Notes under the pieces: model-generated
What the model saw: only the letters and a program-made list of their open reading frames with translations
What the model was told of the DNA's origin: nothing
The model's database searches: none
Shown here: positions 1 through 5,594 of the stretch, piece after piece
How positions within the stretch are numbered: position 1 is the stretch's first letter
Layout: each line of letters starts with the position of its first letter
Made by a program: the position numbers and the translations under genes
Assembly: GCF_001555965.1 (NCBI RefSeq)
Contig: NZ_LSHX01000051.1
Location: forward strand, 1-12,215
Source: Sphingomonas sp. CCH21-G11
GTDB taxonomy: Bacteria > Pseudomonadota > Alphaproteobacteria > Sphingomonadales > Sphingomonadaceae
Direction of reading: 5' to 3'
DNA: 12,215 bases

Positions 1-259
1 CCGCCAGTAATTCGATCCACAAATGGCTCGGGTCGATCGCCCCGTCGCAGCGTCGACACCGCCCGCGCTGCACCACGAAGCTCAGCACCGGCACCAGCTC
101 GACCGGCCCCAGCGTCGCCCCGCACCCGTCGCAGCGTGAGCGGCCCCTCAGCGCACTCTCCCCCGCGACGCCGCGCAACACGACCGTCGCGATGAAGCTG
201 CCCAGGATCAGGCCGAGCCCGCCCAGCCCCGCGCCCCACCAGATCGCGTCAGTCGTCAC
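1..259 (-). CDS. Prepilin peptidase (A24 family), N-terminal part, cut by the window edge
   Basis: Only the first ~86 residues are inside the window. They match the N-terminal domain of type IV prepilin leader peptidases/N-methyltransferases (PilD/GspO type), inner-membrane enzymes that cleave and methylate type IV pilins and type II secretion pseudopilins. Visible marks are a first hydrophobic helix containing LGSFIATVVLRG, then two CxxC pairs (CDGC and CRRC) around the segment PVELVPVLSFVVQRGRC, followed by the family-typical start of helix 2 (WIELLA). The four cysteines form the zinc-binding cytoplasmic loop of the family. The catalytic aspartates lie beyond the edge. I chose the GTG at 259-257, which overlaps the end of the upstream small membrane protein gene by 11 nt. 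An in-frame ATG at 298-296 would add 13 residues. Neither has a clear ribosome binding site. Family call sure, start less so. Confidence 0.82.
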   Translation of the reverse strand, partial: MTTDAIWWGAGLGGLGLILGSFIATVVLRGVAGESALRGRSRCDGCGATLGPVELVPVLSFVVQRGRCRRCDGAIDPSHLWIELLA

Positions 260-509
260 CCTTTTTGCGGACCAGATAGCGATAGACGCCGAATACATTG
301 ATCGCGAACAGGACGGCGTTCTGCGTGATCAACGCGCCGTCGCCGGTCAGCGCCGCACCGCTGATCCACGCGATCGACGAGACGACGAAGATGACGAAGC
401 CCCACCCCGTCACCCGCCGCCCGCTGTCGAGCGACACCATCAGCGCCGCGGTGATCCCCGTGCCGGTGGCGAACCATTTCAGCACGCCGACGATCAGGCT
501 GTCTTCCAT
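249..509 (-). CDS. Small three-helix integral membrane protein, function unknown
   Basis: This 86-residue protein has three hydrophobic stretches at about residues 6-26, 34-55 and 60-80, joined by short loops, and a basic C-terminal tail (YRYLVRKKGDD). It should therefore sit in the inner membrane. The third helix (LITQNAVLFAINVFGVYRYL) and the overall size recall small PQ-loop/SemiSWEET-like or YgjV/CBU_0592-type membrane proteins. No PQ dipeptide is present and I do not assign a transport function. The ATG at 509-507 is preceded by AAGGG and GAGA sequences on the minus strand. The stop overlaps the proposed GTG start of the prepilin peptidase gene, so the two are probably co-transcribed and may be translationally coupled. 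That is no proof of a shared role. The coding call rests on clean hydrophobic periodicity and on position. Confidence 0.72.
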   Translation of the reverse strand: MEDSLIVGVLKWFATGTGITAALMVSLDSGRRVTGWGFVIFVVSSIAWISGAALTGDGALITQNAVLFAINVFGVYRYLVRKKGDD

Positions 510-561
510 TCGATCTCATCCCTTCAGCGCCTATGCCGCGCTGCGCGGCCCGGCAATGGTT

Positions 562-590
562 TTGCAAATCCCCGACGGCCCGATTAAAAG
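562..590 (+). promoter_or_regulatory. Candidate sigma-70-type promoter for the thiolase gene
   Basis: TTGCAA (562-567) and TAAAAG (585-590) are 17 nt apart and match the -35 and -10 consensus at four of six positions each. This is the most AT-rich spot in the divergent gap 510-741. It would give a leader of about 145 nt that includes the hairpin repeat at 610-680. The call is from pattern only. Alphaproteobacterial promoters often deviate from this consensus, so the start may lie elsewhere. Confidence 0.3.
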
Positions 591-609
591 CCTGGCGGTC
601 AACCAAGCT

Positions 610-680
610 CCGTTCGTGTCGAGCGAAGTCGAGACACGCTGTCCAGCAGAGCGTGTCTCGACTGCGCTCGACACCAACGG
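610..680. repeat. Inverted repeat, 31-nt arms with 9-nt loop, in the thiolase leader
   Basis: The arms are 610-640 and 650-680. They pair throughout except for one internal mismatch and one at 615/675. The loop is 641-649. Each arm contains a version of GTGTCGAG...CGAGACACGC. Elements with this GTGTCGAGC/GTCTCGAC theme are, from memory, scattered through intergenic regions of sphingomonads, so I read it as one copy of a dispersed REP-like palindrome. Because it lies between the candidate promoter and the thiolase start it would fold in the mRNA leader. It has no U-tract, so it is not a standard terminator. Confidence 0.85.
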
Positions 681-741
681 CAAAAAACATCCGAACCAGT
701 TCGCGTCTCGCCGCGACGGTTCAACCGCCGGAGCGCCGCAA

Positions 742-1929
742 ATGTCCGCCGATCCCATCGTGATTCTTTCCTATGCCCGCACACCGATGGGCAGCTTCCA
801 GGGGTTGCTGACCGACGCGTCGGCGACTCACCTGGGCGCGACCGCAGTCGGTGCGGCGGTCGAGCGCGCCGGGCTGTCGGGCGAGGCGATCGAGCGCATC
901 TACATGGGCTGCGTGCTGCCCGCCGGGCTTGGTCAGGCCCCTGCGCGCCAGGCGGCACTGGGTGCGGGCCTGCCGCAACATGTCGAAGCGACGACGGTCA
1001 ACAAGATGTGCGGATCGGGGATGCAGGCCGCGATCATGGCGACCGACGCGCTTGCGGCCGGCTCCGCCGACCTGATCGTCGCGGGCGGCATGGAGAGCAT
1101 GACCAACGCGCCCTATCTGTCGACGCGCCATCGCGGCGGCGCGCGGATCGGCCATGATCGCCTGATCGACCATATGTATCTCGACGGGCTGGAGGACGCC
1201 TATGAACCCGGCCGGCTGATGGGCAGCTTTGCCGAGGAGACTGCCGGCGAATATCAGTTCACTCGCGACCAGCAGGATGCCTATGCCATCGCCTCGCTCG
1301 AACGTGCCAAGCGTGCCCAGGATACGGGCGGGTTCGACCGGGAGATCGTCGCCGTCGAGGTTCAGGGCCGCAGGGGCATCAGCGTCGTCGACAAGGACGA
1401 ACAGCCGCTAAAGGGCGATCCCGCCAAGATTCCGACGCTCAAGCCCGCGTTTGCGAAGGACGGGACGATCACCGCAGCCAACGCCTCGTCGATCTCCGAC
1501 GGCGCGGCCGCGCTGGTGATGACGCGCGCGAGCGTCGCCGAGCGGCTGGGTCTCGATCCGGTTGCGCGTATCGTCGCGCACGGCGCGCATGCGCACGCCC
1601 CCGCCCGCTTCACCACCGCGCCGGTGGATGCGATGCGGAAGGCGCTCGACCGCGCGGGGTGGGGGATCGGCGATGTCGACCTGTTCGAGGTCAATGAGGC
1701 ATTCGCCGTCGTCGCGATGATCGCGATGCGCGACCTGTCGATTTCGCATGACGTGCTGAACGTGAATGGCGGTGCCTGCGCACTCGGCCACCCGATCGGG
1801 GCCAGCGGCGCGCGCATCCTGGCGACGCTCCTGTCGGCGCTGCAGGCCAACGGCCAGAAGCGCGGCCTCGCCTCGCTGTGCATCGGCGGCGGCGAAGCGA
1901 CCGCGATGGCGGTAGAGCTGATGAACTGA
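742..1929 (+). CDS. Acetyl-CoA acetyltransferase / acetyl-CoA C-acyltransferase (thiolase)
   Basis: This cytosolic thiolase of 395 residues joins or splits acyl-CoA and acetyl-CoA (2 acetyl-CoA to acetoacetyl-CoA, or the reverse thiolytic cleavage). All family catalytic elements are present: the nucleophilic cysteine C90 in NKMCGSGMQ, NEAF at 318-321, H350 in GHPIGASGA, and the second active-site cysteine C380 in CIGGGEATA. The length and the C/H/C positions match biosynthetic-type thiolases of the PhaA/AtoB group. The substrate chain length cannot be fixed from sequence. The reading frame stays open upstream to 298, but that part is low-complexity and crosses the hairpin repeat. The ATG at 742 has GGAG at 730-733, 8 nt upstream, and begins exactly where thiolase homology begins (MSADPIVILSYARTP). 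It stands alone: no phaB, acyl-CoA dehydrogenase or CoA transferase is adjacent, so roles in fatty-acid or leucine breakdown, ketone use or polyhydroxyalkanoate synthesis all remain possible. Confidence 0.95.
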   Translation: MSADPIVILSYARTPMGSFQGLLTDASATHLGATAVGAAVERAGLSGEAIERIYMGCVLPAGLGQAPARQAALGAGLPQHVEATTVNKMCGSGMQAAIMATDALAAGSADLIVAGGMESMTNAPYLSTRHRGGARIGHDRLIDHMYLDGLEDAYEPGRLMGSFAEETAGEYQFTRDQQDAYAIASLERAKRAQDTGGFDREIVAVEVQGRRGISVVDKDEQPLKGDPAKIPTLKPAFAKDGTITAANASSISDGAAALVMTRASVAERLGLDPVARIVAHGAHAHAPARFTTAPVDAMRKALDRAGWGIGDVDLFEVNEAFAVVAMIAMRDLSISHDVLNVNGGACALGHPIGASGARILATLLSALQANGQKRGLASLCIGGGEATAMAVELMN

Positions 1930-1967
1930 GACTTTTCTCAATTCTTCCTTTCACCGCTCGCCCAATA

Positions 1968-2086
1968 CCCGCTCATCCTGAGTAGGGACTGAGCGAAGCC
2001 GAAGGCCCGTATCGAAGGACATAAGGGCGCGCGCGTCCTTCGATACGCCATTTCGACAAGCTCAATGGCTACTCAGGATGAGCGGG
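1968..2086. repeat. Composite inverted repeat, nested stems
   Basis: The outer arms 1968-1985 and 2069-2086 are perfect 18-nt complements (CCCGCTCATCCTGAGTAG and its reverse complement). An inner stem pairs 2008-2020 with 2035-2047 over 13 nt (core GTATCGAAGGAC) around a 14-nt loop. The parts between the two stems pair only in patches (GAGC...CGAA against TTCG...GCTC). The CTCATCCTGAG and TATCGAAGGAC words are, as far as I recall, common in dispersed intergenic repeats of sphingomonads. Such an element could act as a bidirectional transcription end or an mRNA stabiliser for the convergent genes. Confidence 0.85.
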
Positions 2087-2123
2087 AAAGGGGATAGTGA
2101 CGGAACCCAACCACTTTCTCCCG

Positions 2124-2267
2124 GTCACCCCGGCCTCGTGCCGGGGTCCACCTCGCAACCGGGTGCGTACTGGGCCTGTTGAAGCGCACTGGTGTGGCGT
2201 GGGTCATGCTGACGATCATGCGCCAGCGCTTGCCGCACGGTGGACCCCGGCACGAGGCCGGGGTGAC
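2124..2267. repeat. Inverted repeat with perfect 29-nt arms and 86-bp centre
   Basis: Arm 2124-2152 and arm 2239-2267 are exact reverse complements over 29 nt, built on CCCCGGC...GCCGGGG. Each arm is itself nearly palindromic (CCCCGGCCTCGTGCCGGGG), so each can also fold alone. Read on the minus strand, one arm encodes the peptide RHPGLVPGS, which I know as a recurring spurious translation of a dispersed alphaproteobacterial repeat. The 86-bp centre (2153-2238) has no recognisable gene. The pair of arms could be two inverted REP units or a small non-autonomous mobile element. No transposase or target-site duplication is evident. Confidence 0.85.
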
Positions 2268-2311
2268 GACATAGAGGGAGGCGAGGCCAGCCCCTGATCA
2301 TGGCAAGCCCC

Positions 2312-3598
2312 CTACCGCCGCAAGAACCGCTCATATTCGCGCGGCGCCATTCGCACCTCGAACTGCGCCTGCTCGTCCTCGGTCCAGTGCGTCAGCACCT
2401 CGCCATGCTGATGCAGCCATGCCGCGCCCGCGCCGTCGCCCATGGCGAGCGTGATGCGATAGCGGCGGTGGCTGGCGGTCAAAAGCTCGGCGACCCGCGC
2501 GGTCAGGGCCTCCACCCCGTCGCCGGACAGCGCCGACACCGCCACGACATCCTCGCGCCGCGCCGCCTCGCCCAGCACTTCCGCGGCATCGTCCGCATCG
2601 AGCAGGTCGGTCTTGTTCCATGCCTCGATCCGCGGGGTCGTGTCGGCGACGCCCAGATCCTTCAGCACGCCCTCGACATCGTCGCGCTGCGCCAGGCTGT
2701 CGGGGTGCGCGATATCGCGGACATGGACCAGCAGATCGGCCGACACCACTTCCTCCAGCGTCGCCTTGAACGCGGCGACCAGCTGCGTCGGCAGGTCGGA
2801 CACGAACCCGACCGTGTCCGACAGGATCGCCTTGTCGATACCGGGCAGCGCGATCTGGCGCAGCGTCGGATCGAGTGTCGCGAACAGCAGGTTTTCGGCC
2901 ATAACGTCCGCCCCGGTCAGCCGGTTGAACAGCGTCGACTTGCCCGCATTGGTATAGCCGACCAGCGCGATGACGGGCCATGGCGCGCGCTGGCGCCGGT
3001 CGCGGTGGAGCGTGCGGGTGCGGCTCACCTGCTCGAGCTCGCGGCGAAGCTTGGTCATGCGATCGCGGATCATCCGACGGTCGGCCTCGATCTGGGTTTC
3101 GCCCGGACCGCCCAGAAAGCCGACGCCGCCGCGCTGGCGCTCCAGGTGGGTCCAGCTGCGCACCAGCCGCCCGGCCTGATAGTCGAGGTGCGCGAGTTCG
3201 ACCTGTAAACGACCCTCGGCGGTGCGCGCACGCTCGCCGAAAATCTCCAGGATCAGGCCGGTGCGGTCGATCACCTTGCACTTGAGCGCGGTTTCCAGGT
3301 TGCGCTGCTGCACCGGCGTCAGCGCCGCGTCGAACACCGCCAGCTCCAGCTCGCGATCGCGCACCTCCTCGGCCAGCATCTCTACCTGGCCGGACCCGAG
3401 CAGCGTCGCGGGGCGCGCCGCGCGGATGCGATAGGCGATGCGCGCCACCACCTCGACCCCGATCGCCTCGGCCAGTCCCGCGGTCTCCTCCAGTCGCGCA
3501 TCGCTGTCGCGCGCCGACCCGCCCTGGTCGGGCAGGACGACCACGGTGCGTGCGCCGCGCGCGAACTCCTGCGCGTCGCGATCGAAGCCGTTGCTCAA
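2312..3598 (-). CDS. hflX: GTPase HflX
   Basis: HflX is a ribosome-associated GTPase that binds the 50S subunit near the E site and splits stalled or stress-inactivated 70S ribosomes. The protein has 428 residues, usual for the family. The N-terminal HflX domain (to ~185) contains the signature GGPGETQIE at 163-171 before a helical linker. The GTPase domain shows G1 GYTNAGKST (214-222), switch I FATLDPT (239-245), G3 DTVGF (261-265), G4 NKTD (328-331) and G5 SAL (355-357). A short C-terminal domain ends in EYERFLRR. The start is a TTG at 3598-3596 that overlaps the hfq stop codon (TTGA), so translation is probably coupled to hfq. No better ATG or GTG exists near the conserved N-terminus. It is the last gene of the minus-strand cluster and ends facing the repeat-filled gap. 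In some related bacteria mazG follows; here it does not. Confidence 0.95.
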   Translation of the reverse strand: MSNGFDRDAQEFARGARTVVVLPDQGGSARDSDARLEETAGLAEAIGVEVVARIAYRIRAARPATLLGSGQVEMLAEEVRDRELELAVFDAALTPVQQRNLETALKCKVIDRTGLILEIFGERARTAEGRLQVELAHLDYQAGRLVRSWTHLERQRGGVGFLGGPGETQIEADRRMIRDRMTKLRRELEQVSRTRTLHRDRRQRAPWPVIALVGYTNAGKSTLFNRLTGADVMAENLLFATLDPTLRQIALPGIDKAILSDTVGFVSDLPTQLVAAFKATLEEVVSADLLVHVRDIAHPDSLAQRDDVEGVLKDLGVADTTPRIEAWNKTDLLDADDAAEVLGEAARREDVVAVSALSGDGVEALTARVAELLTASHRRYRITLAMGDGAGAAWLHQHGEVLTHWTEDEQAQFEVRMAPREYERFLRR

Positions 3599-4089
3599 TC
3601 GCCGTCTATCGCGGCTTGTTCGTCCGCCAGATTGAGCGGCGTCGCGGGCTGGATCGTCGACACGGCGTGCTTGTAGACCAGCTGCGACATGCCATCGCGC
3701 TGGAGCAGCATGCAGAACAGGTCGAACGCCGCGATCTGGCCCTGCAGCATCACGCCGTTCACCAGGAACATCGTGACATTCTCCTGCTGGCGGCGCACCG
3801 CGCTCAGGAAGATTTCCTGCAGCAGCGGGTTCTTCGATCCGCCATGCTCGCCCACGCCCTCGATCACGGCGGTCAGGTCGACCGGCTGCGACGGCATGAT
3901 CGTCGAGATTGCGTGTTTGTAGACCAGCTGCGACTGGCCGTCGCGGCGCAGCAGAACGGAGAAATTGTCGAACCAGGTGACGATGCCCTGCAGCTTCACG
4001 CCCTTGACCAGGAACATGGTCACCGGGGTCTTGCTGCGACGCAGGGCGTTGAGGAAAAGGTCCTGAAGTGAGCTTTGCTTGTCGGCCAT
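3595..4089 (-). CDS. hfq: RNA chaperone Hfq, tandem two-domain form
   Basis: Hfq pairs small RNAs with mRNAs and normally forms a hexamer of ~70-100-residue subunits. Here 164 residues hold two complete Sm domains in one chain: domain 1 at about 6-72 and domain 2 at about 88-154, joined by an acidic/glycine linker ([11 protein letters not shown]). Domain 1 keeps [18 protein letters not shown] and YKHAIST. Domain 2 has [18 protein letters not shown] and YKHAVST. Both therefore keep the YKH motif that contacts uridine-rich 3' ends, the central FD.F and the rim arginine pair. Domain 2 has lost the distal-face lysine of KLQG and the N of LNALRR. A hexameric ring would need three chains. The double form is, to my knowledge, typical of sphingomonads. 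The ATG has AAGGG at 4100-4096, 6 nt upstream. A small hairpin (4108-4121, GCGGC-GTTC-GCCGC on the mRNA strand) lies just before it in a 121-nt gap after ntrX, where an hfq promoter may sit. Confidence 0.96.
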   Translation of the reverse strand: MADKQSSLQDLFLNALRRSKTPVTMFLVKGVKLQGIVTWFDNFSVLLRRDGQSQLVYKHAISTIMPSQPVDLTAVIEGVGEHGGSKNPLLQEIFLSAVRRQQENVTMFLVNGVMLQGQIAAFDLFCMLLQRDGMSQLVYKHAVSTIQPATPLNLADEQAAIDGD

Positions 4090-4210
4090 GGTTTGCCCTT
4101 ATTCTTGGCGGCGAACGCCGCGGTTACACCGATCTGTCGACGCGACGCGCGCGACATGGCGATGCGCCCGGCGTCAATCTAGGTACCGGCAAGCAAATCG
4201 TCCACCGGAG

Positions 4211-5590
4211 TCACTCGTCGCCGCGAACTTCAGTGATGCCGAGCAGCTTGAGTTTCCGGTGCAGCGCCGAACGCTCCATGCCGATGAACGTTGCGGTGCG
4301 CGAAATATTGCCCGAAAACCGCCGGATCTGGACGCGCAGATATTCGCGCTCGAACGATTCGCGCGCCTCGCGCAACGGCGCGCCCATGATCGCGCTGCCC
4401 CCGATCCCGCCATTGCCCCCCGGCGCGCCCAGCACTTCGGGCGGCAACAGGTCGATGTCGATGCGCTGGATGCGGTTGCCGGGGGCCAGGATGATGGTCC
4501 GCTCGACGACGTTGCGCAGCTGGCGGACATTGCCCGGCCATTCATAGGATTGCAGCGCGACCATCGCGTCGGCGGCGATCTCCGGCGTCGTCACCCGGCG
4601 CTCGGCGGCGTAATGCGCGACGAAATGCTCGACCAGCGGCGGAATGTCCTCGCGACGTTCGGCCAGCGGCGGGATCGCCACGGGCACGACGTTCAGCCGG
4701 TAATACAGGTCCTCGCGGAAGCGCCCCTCGGCAATCTCGACCATCAGGTCGCGCGCGGTGGCCGAAACGACGCGAACGTCGACCTTGACCATCCGCTGGC
4801 CGCCGACGCGGGTAAAGCTCTGGTCGGTCAGCGCGCGCAGGATGCGCGCCTGTGTCGTCACCGGCATGTCGGCGATCTCGTCCAGGAACAGCGTGCCGCC
4901 ATGCGCCTGTTCGAACAGGCCGGGGCGGACCAGGTCGCCTGCTTCCTCGACCCCGAAGAGCTCCTCCTCGACGCGCTCGGGCGTCATTCGCGCGGCGCTG
5001 ACGATGACGAAGGGCGCATTGGCGCGCGGGCTCCAGCCGTGCAGCAGCCGCGCCGCCACTTCCTTGCCCACGCCCGCCCCCCCGGTGATCAGCACCCGGC
5101 TGCCCGTCGATGCCACGCGCTTCAGCGTCGCGCGCACCGAACTGATCGCGGACGAATTGCCGGTCAGGTCGTCCTCGCGGCCCGCCGATGCGCGCAGCGA
5201 CGCGACCTCGCGCCGCAGCCGCTCGGTTTCGGTCGCGCGCTGGACCAGGAACAACAGGCGTTCGGCCTCGAACGGCTTCTCGATGAAATCCACCGCGCCG
5301 CGCCGGATCGCCGCGACCGCAGTGTCCAGATTGCCGTGGCCCGAAATCACCAGCACCGGGATCGACGGATCGCGCCGCTTGATCTCTTCTAGCAGCTCCA
5401 GCCCGTCGAGCCGCGACCCCTGAAGCCAGACGTCGAGCAGGACGAGCGAGGGCCGGCGCGCCGCCACCGCCTCCAGCGCCGCGTCGGAATCGGCGGCGTC
5501 GCGGGTCTCGTACCCCTCGTCCTCCAGCACCCCCGCCACCAGCTCGCGGATGTCGCGCTCGTCATCGACGACCAGAATATCCAGCTTCAT
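4211..5590 (-). CDS. ntrX: Response regulator NtrX (AAA+ type, without GAFTGA)
   Basis: NtrX is the partner of the membrane kinase NtrY and controls nitrogen metabolism, respiration and envelope functions in alphaproteobacteria. The 459 residues form a receiver domain (1-~120: acidic D9/D10, phospho-acceptor D53 in LLDVW, K105 in EKPF), an AAA+ ATPase domain (~142-370: Walker A GGAGVGKE 170-177, Walker B GGTLFLDEIADMP 231-243, WPGNVRQLRN 351-360), a glycine-rich linker (~389-398) and a Fis-type helix-turn-helix (~425-450). The L1 loop between EELFG and PGLFEQAHGG lacks GAFTGA, the motif needed to remodel sigma-54 holoenzyme. NtrX may therefore work without sigma-54, as described for other alphaproteobacterial NtrX proteins. 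The ATG has AAGGA at 5602-5598 with 7 nt spacing and starts 4 nt after the ntrY stop, so the two are co-translated. The receiver and Walker residues look intact. Confidence 0.95.
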   Translation of the reverse strand: MKLDILVVDDERDIRELVAGVLEDEGYETRDAADSDAALEAVAARRPSLVLLDVWLQGSRLDGLELLEEIKRRDPSIPVLVISGHGNLDTAVAAIRRGAVDFIEKPFEAERLLFLVQRATETERLRREVASLRASAGREDDLTGNSSAISSVRATLKRVASTGSRVLITGGAGVGKEVAARLLHGWSPRANAPFVIVSAARMTPERVEEELFGVEEAGDLVRPGLFEQAHGGTLFLDEIADMPVTTQARILRALTDQSFTRVGGQRMVKVDVRVVSATARDLMVEIAEGRFREDLYYRLNVVPVAIPPLAERREDIPPLVEHFVAHYAAERRVTTPEIAADAMVALQSYEWPGNVRQLRNVVERTIILAPGNRIQRIDIDLLPPEVLGAPGGNGGIGGSAIMGAPLREARESFEREYLRVQIRRFSGNISRTATFIGMERSALHRKLKLLGITEVRGDE

Positions 5591-5594
5591 TCAT

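Larger units (their letters stand above)
1930..2311. other. Convergent intergenic region made mostly of palindromic repeats
   Basis: This 382-bp gap lies between the ends of the thiolase gene (plus) and hflX (minus). I find no gene in it: the short open frames are translations of the repeats. It holds two unrelated inverted repeats (1968-2086 and 2124-2267), which together span most of it. No U-tract terminator is visible for either gene, so the stem-loops may themselves end or stabilise both converging transcripts. Confidence 0.8.

Noticed and set aside
298..741. Possible N-terminal extension of the thiolase (open frame from 298)
   Set aside because: The extension runs antisense through the small membrane protein gene and through the hairpin repeat, has no family similarity, and the ATG at 742 has a good ribosome site and starts at the conserved N-terminus.
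2097..2334. Short open frames in the convergent gap, including one with RHPGLVPGS
   Set aside because: They are translations of the inverted repeats and not genes.
4090..4210. Rho-independent terminator or small RNA between ntrX and hfq
   Set aside because: The hairpin at 4108-4121 is short and has no U-tract, and nothing else supports an RNA gene.
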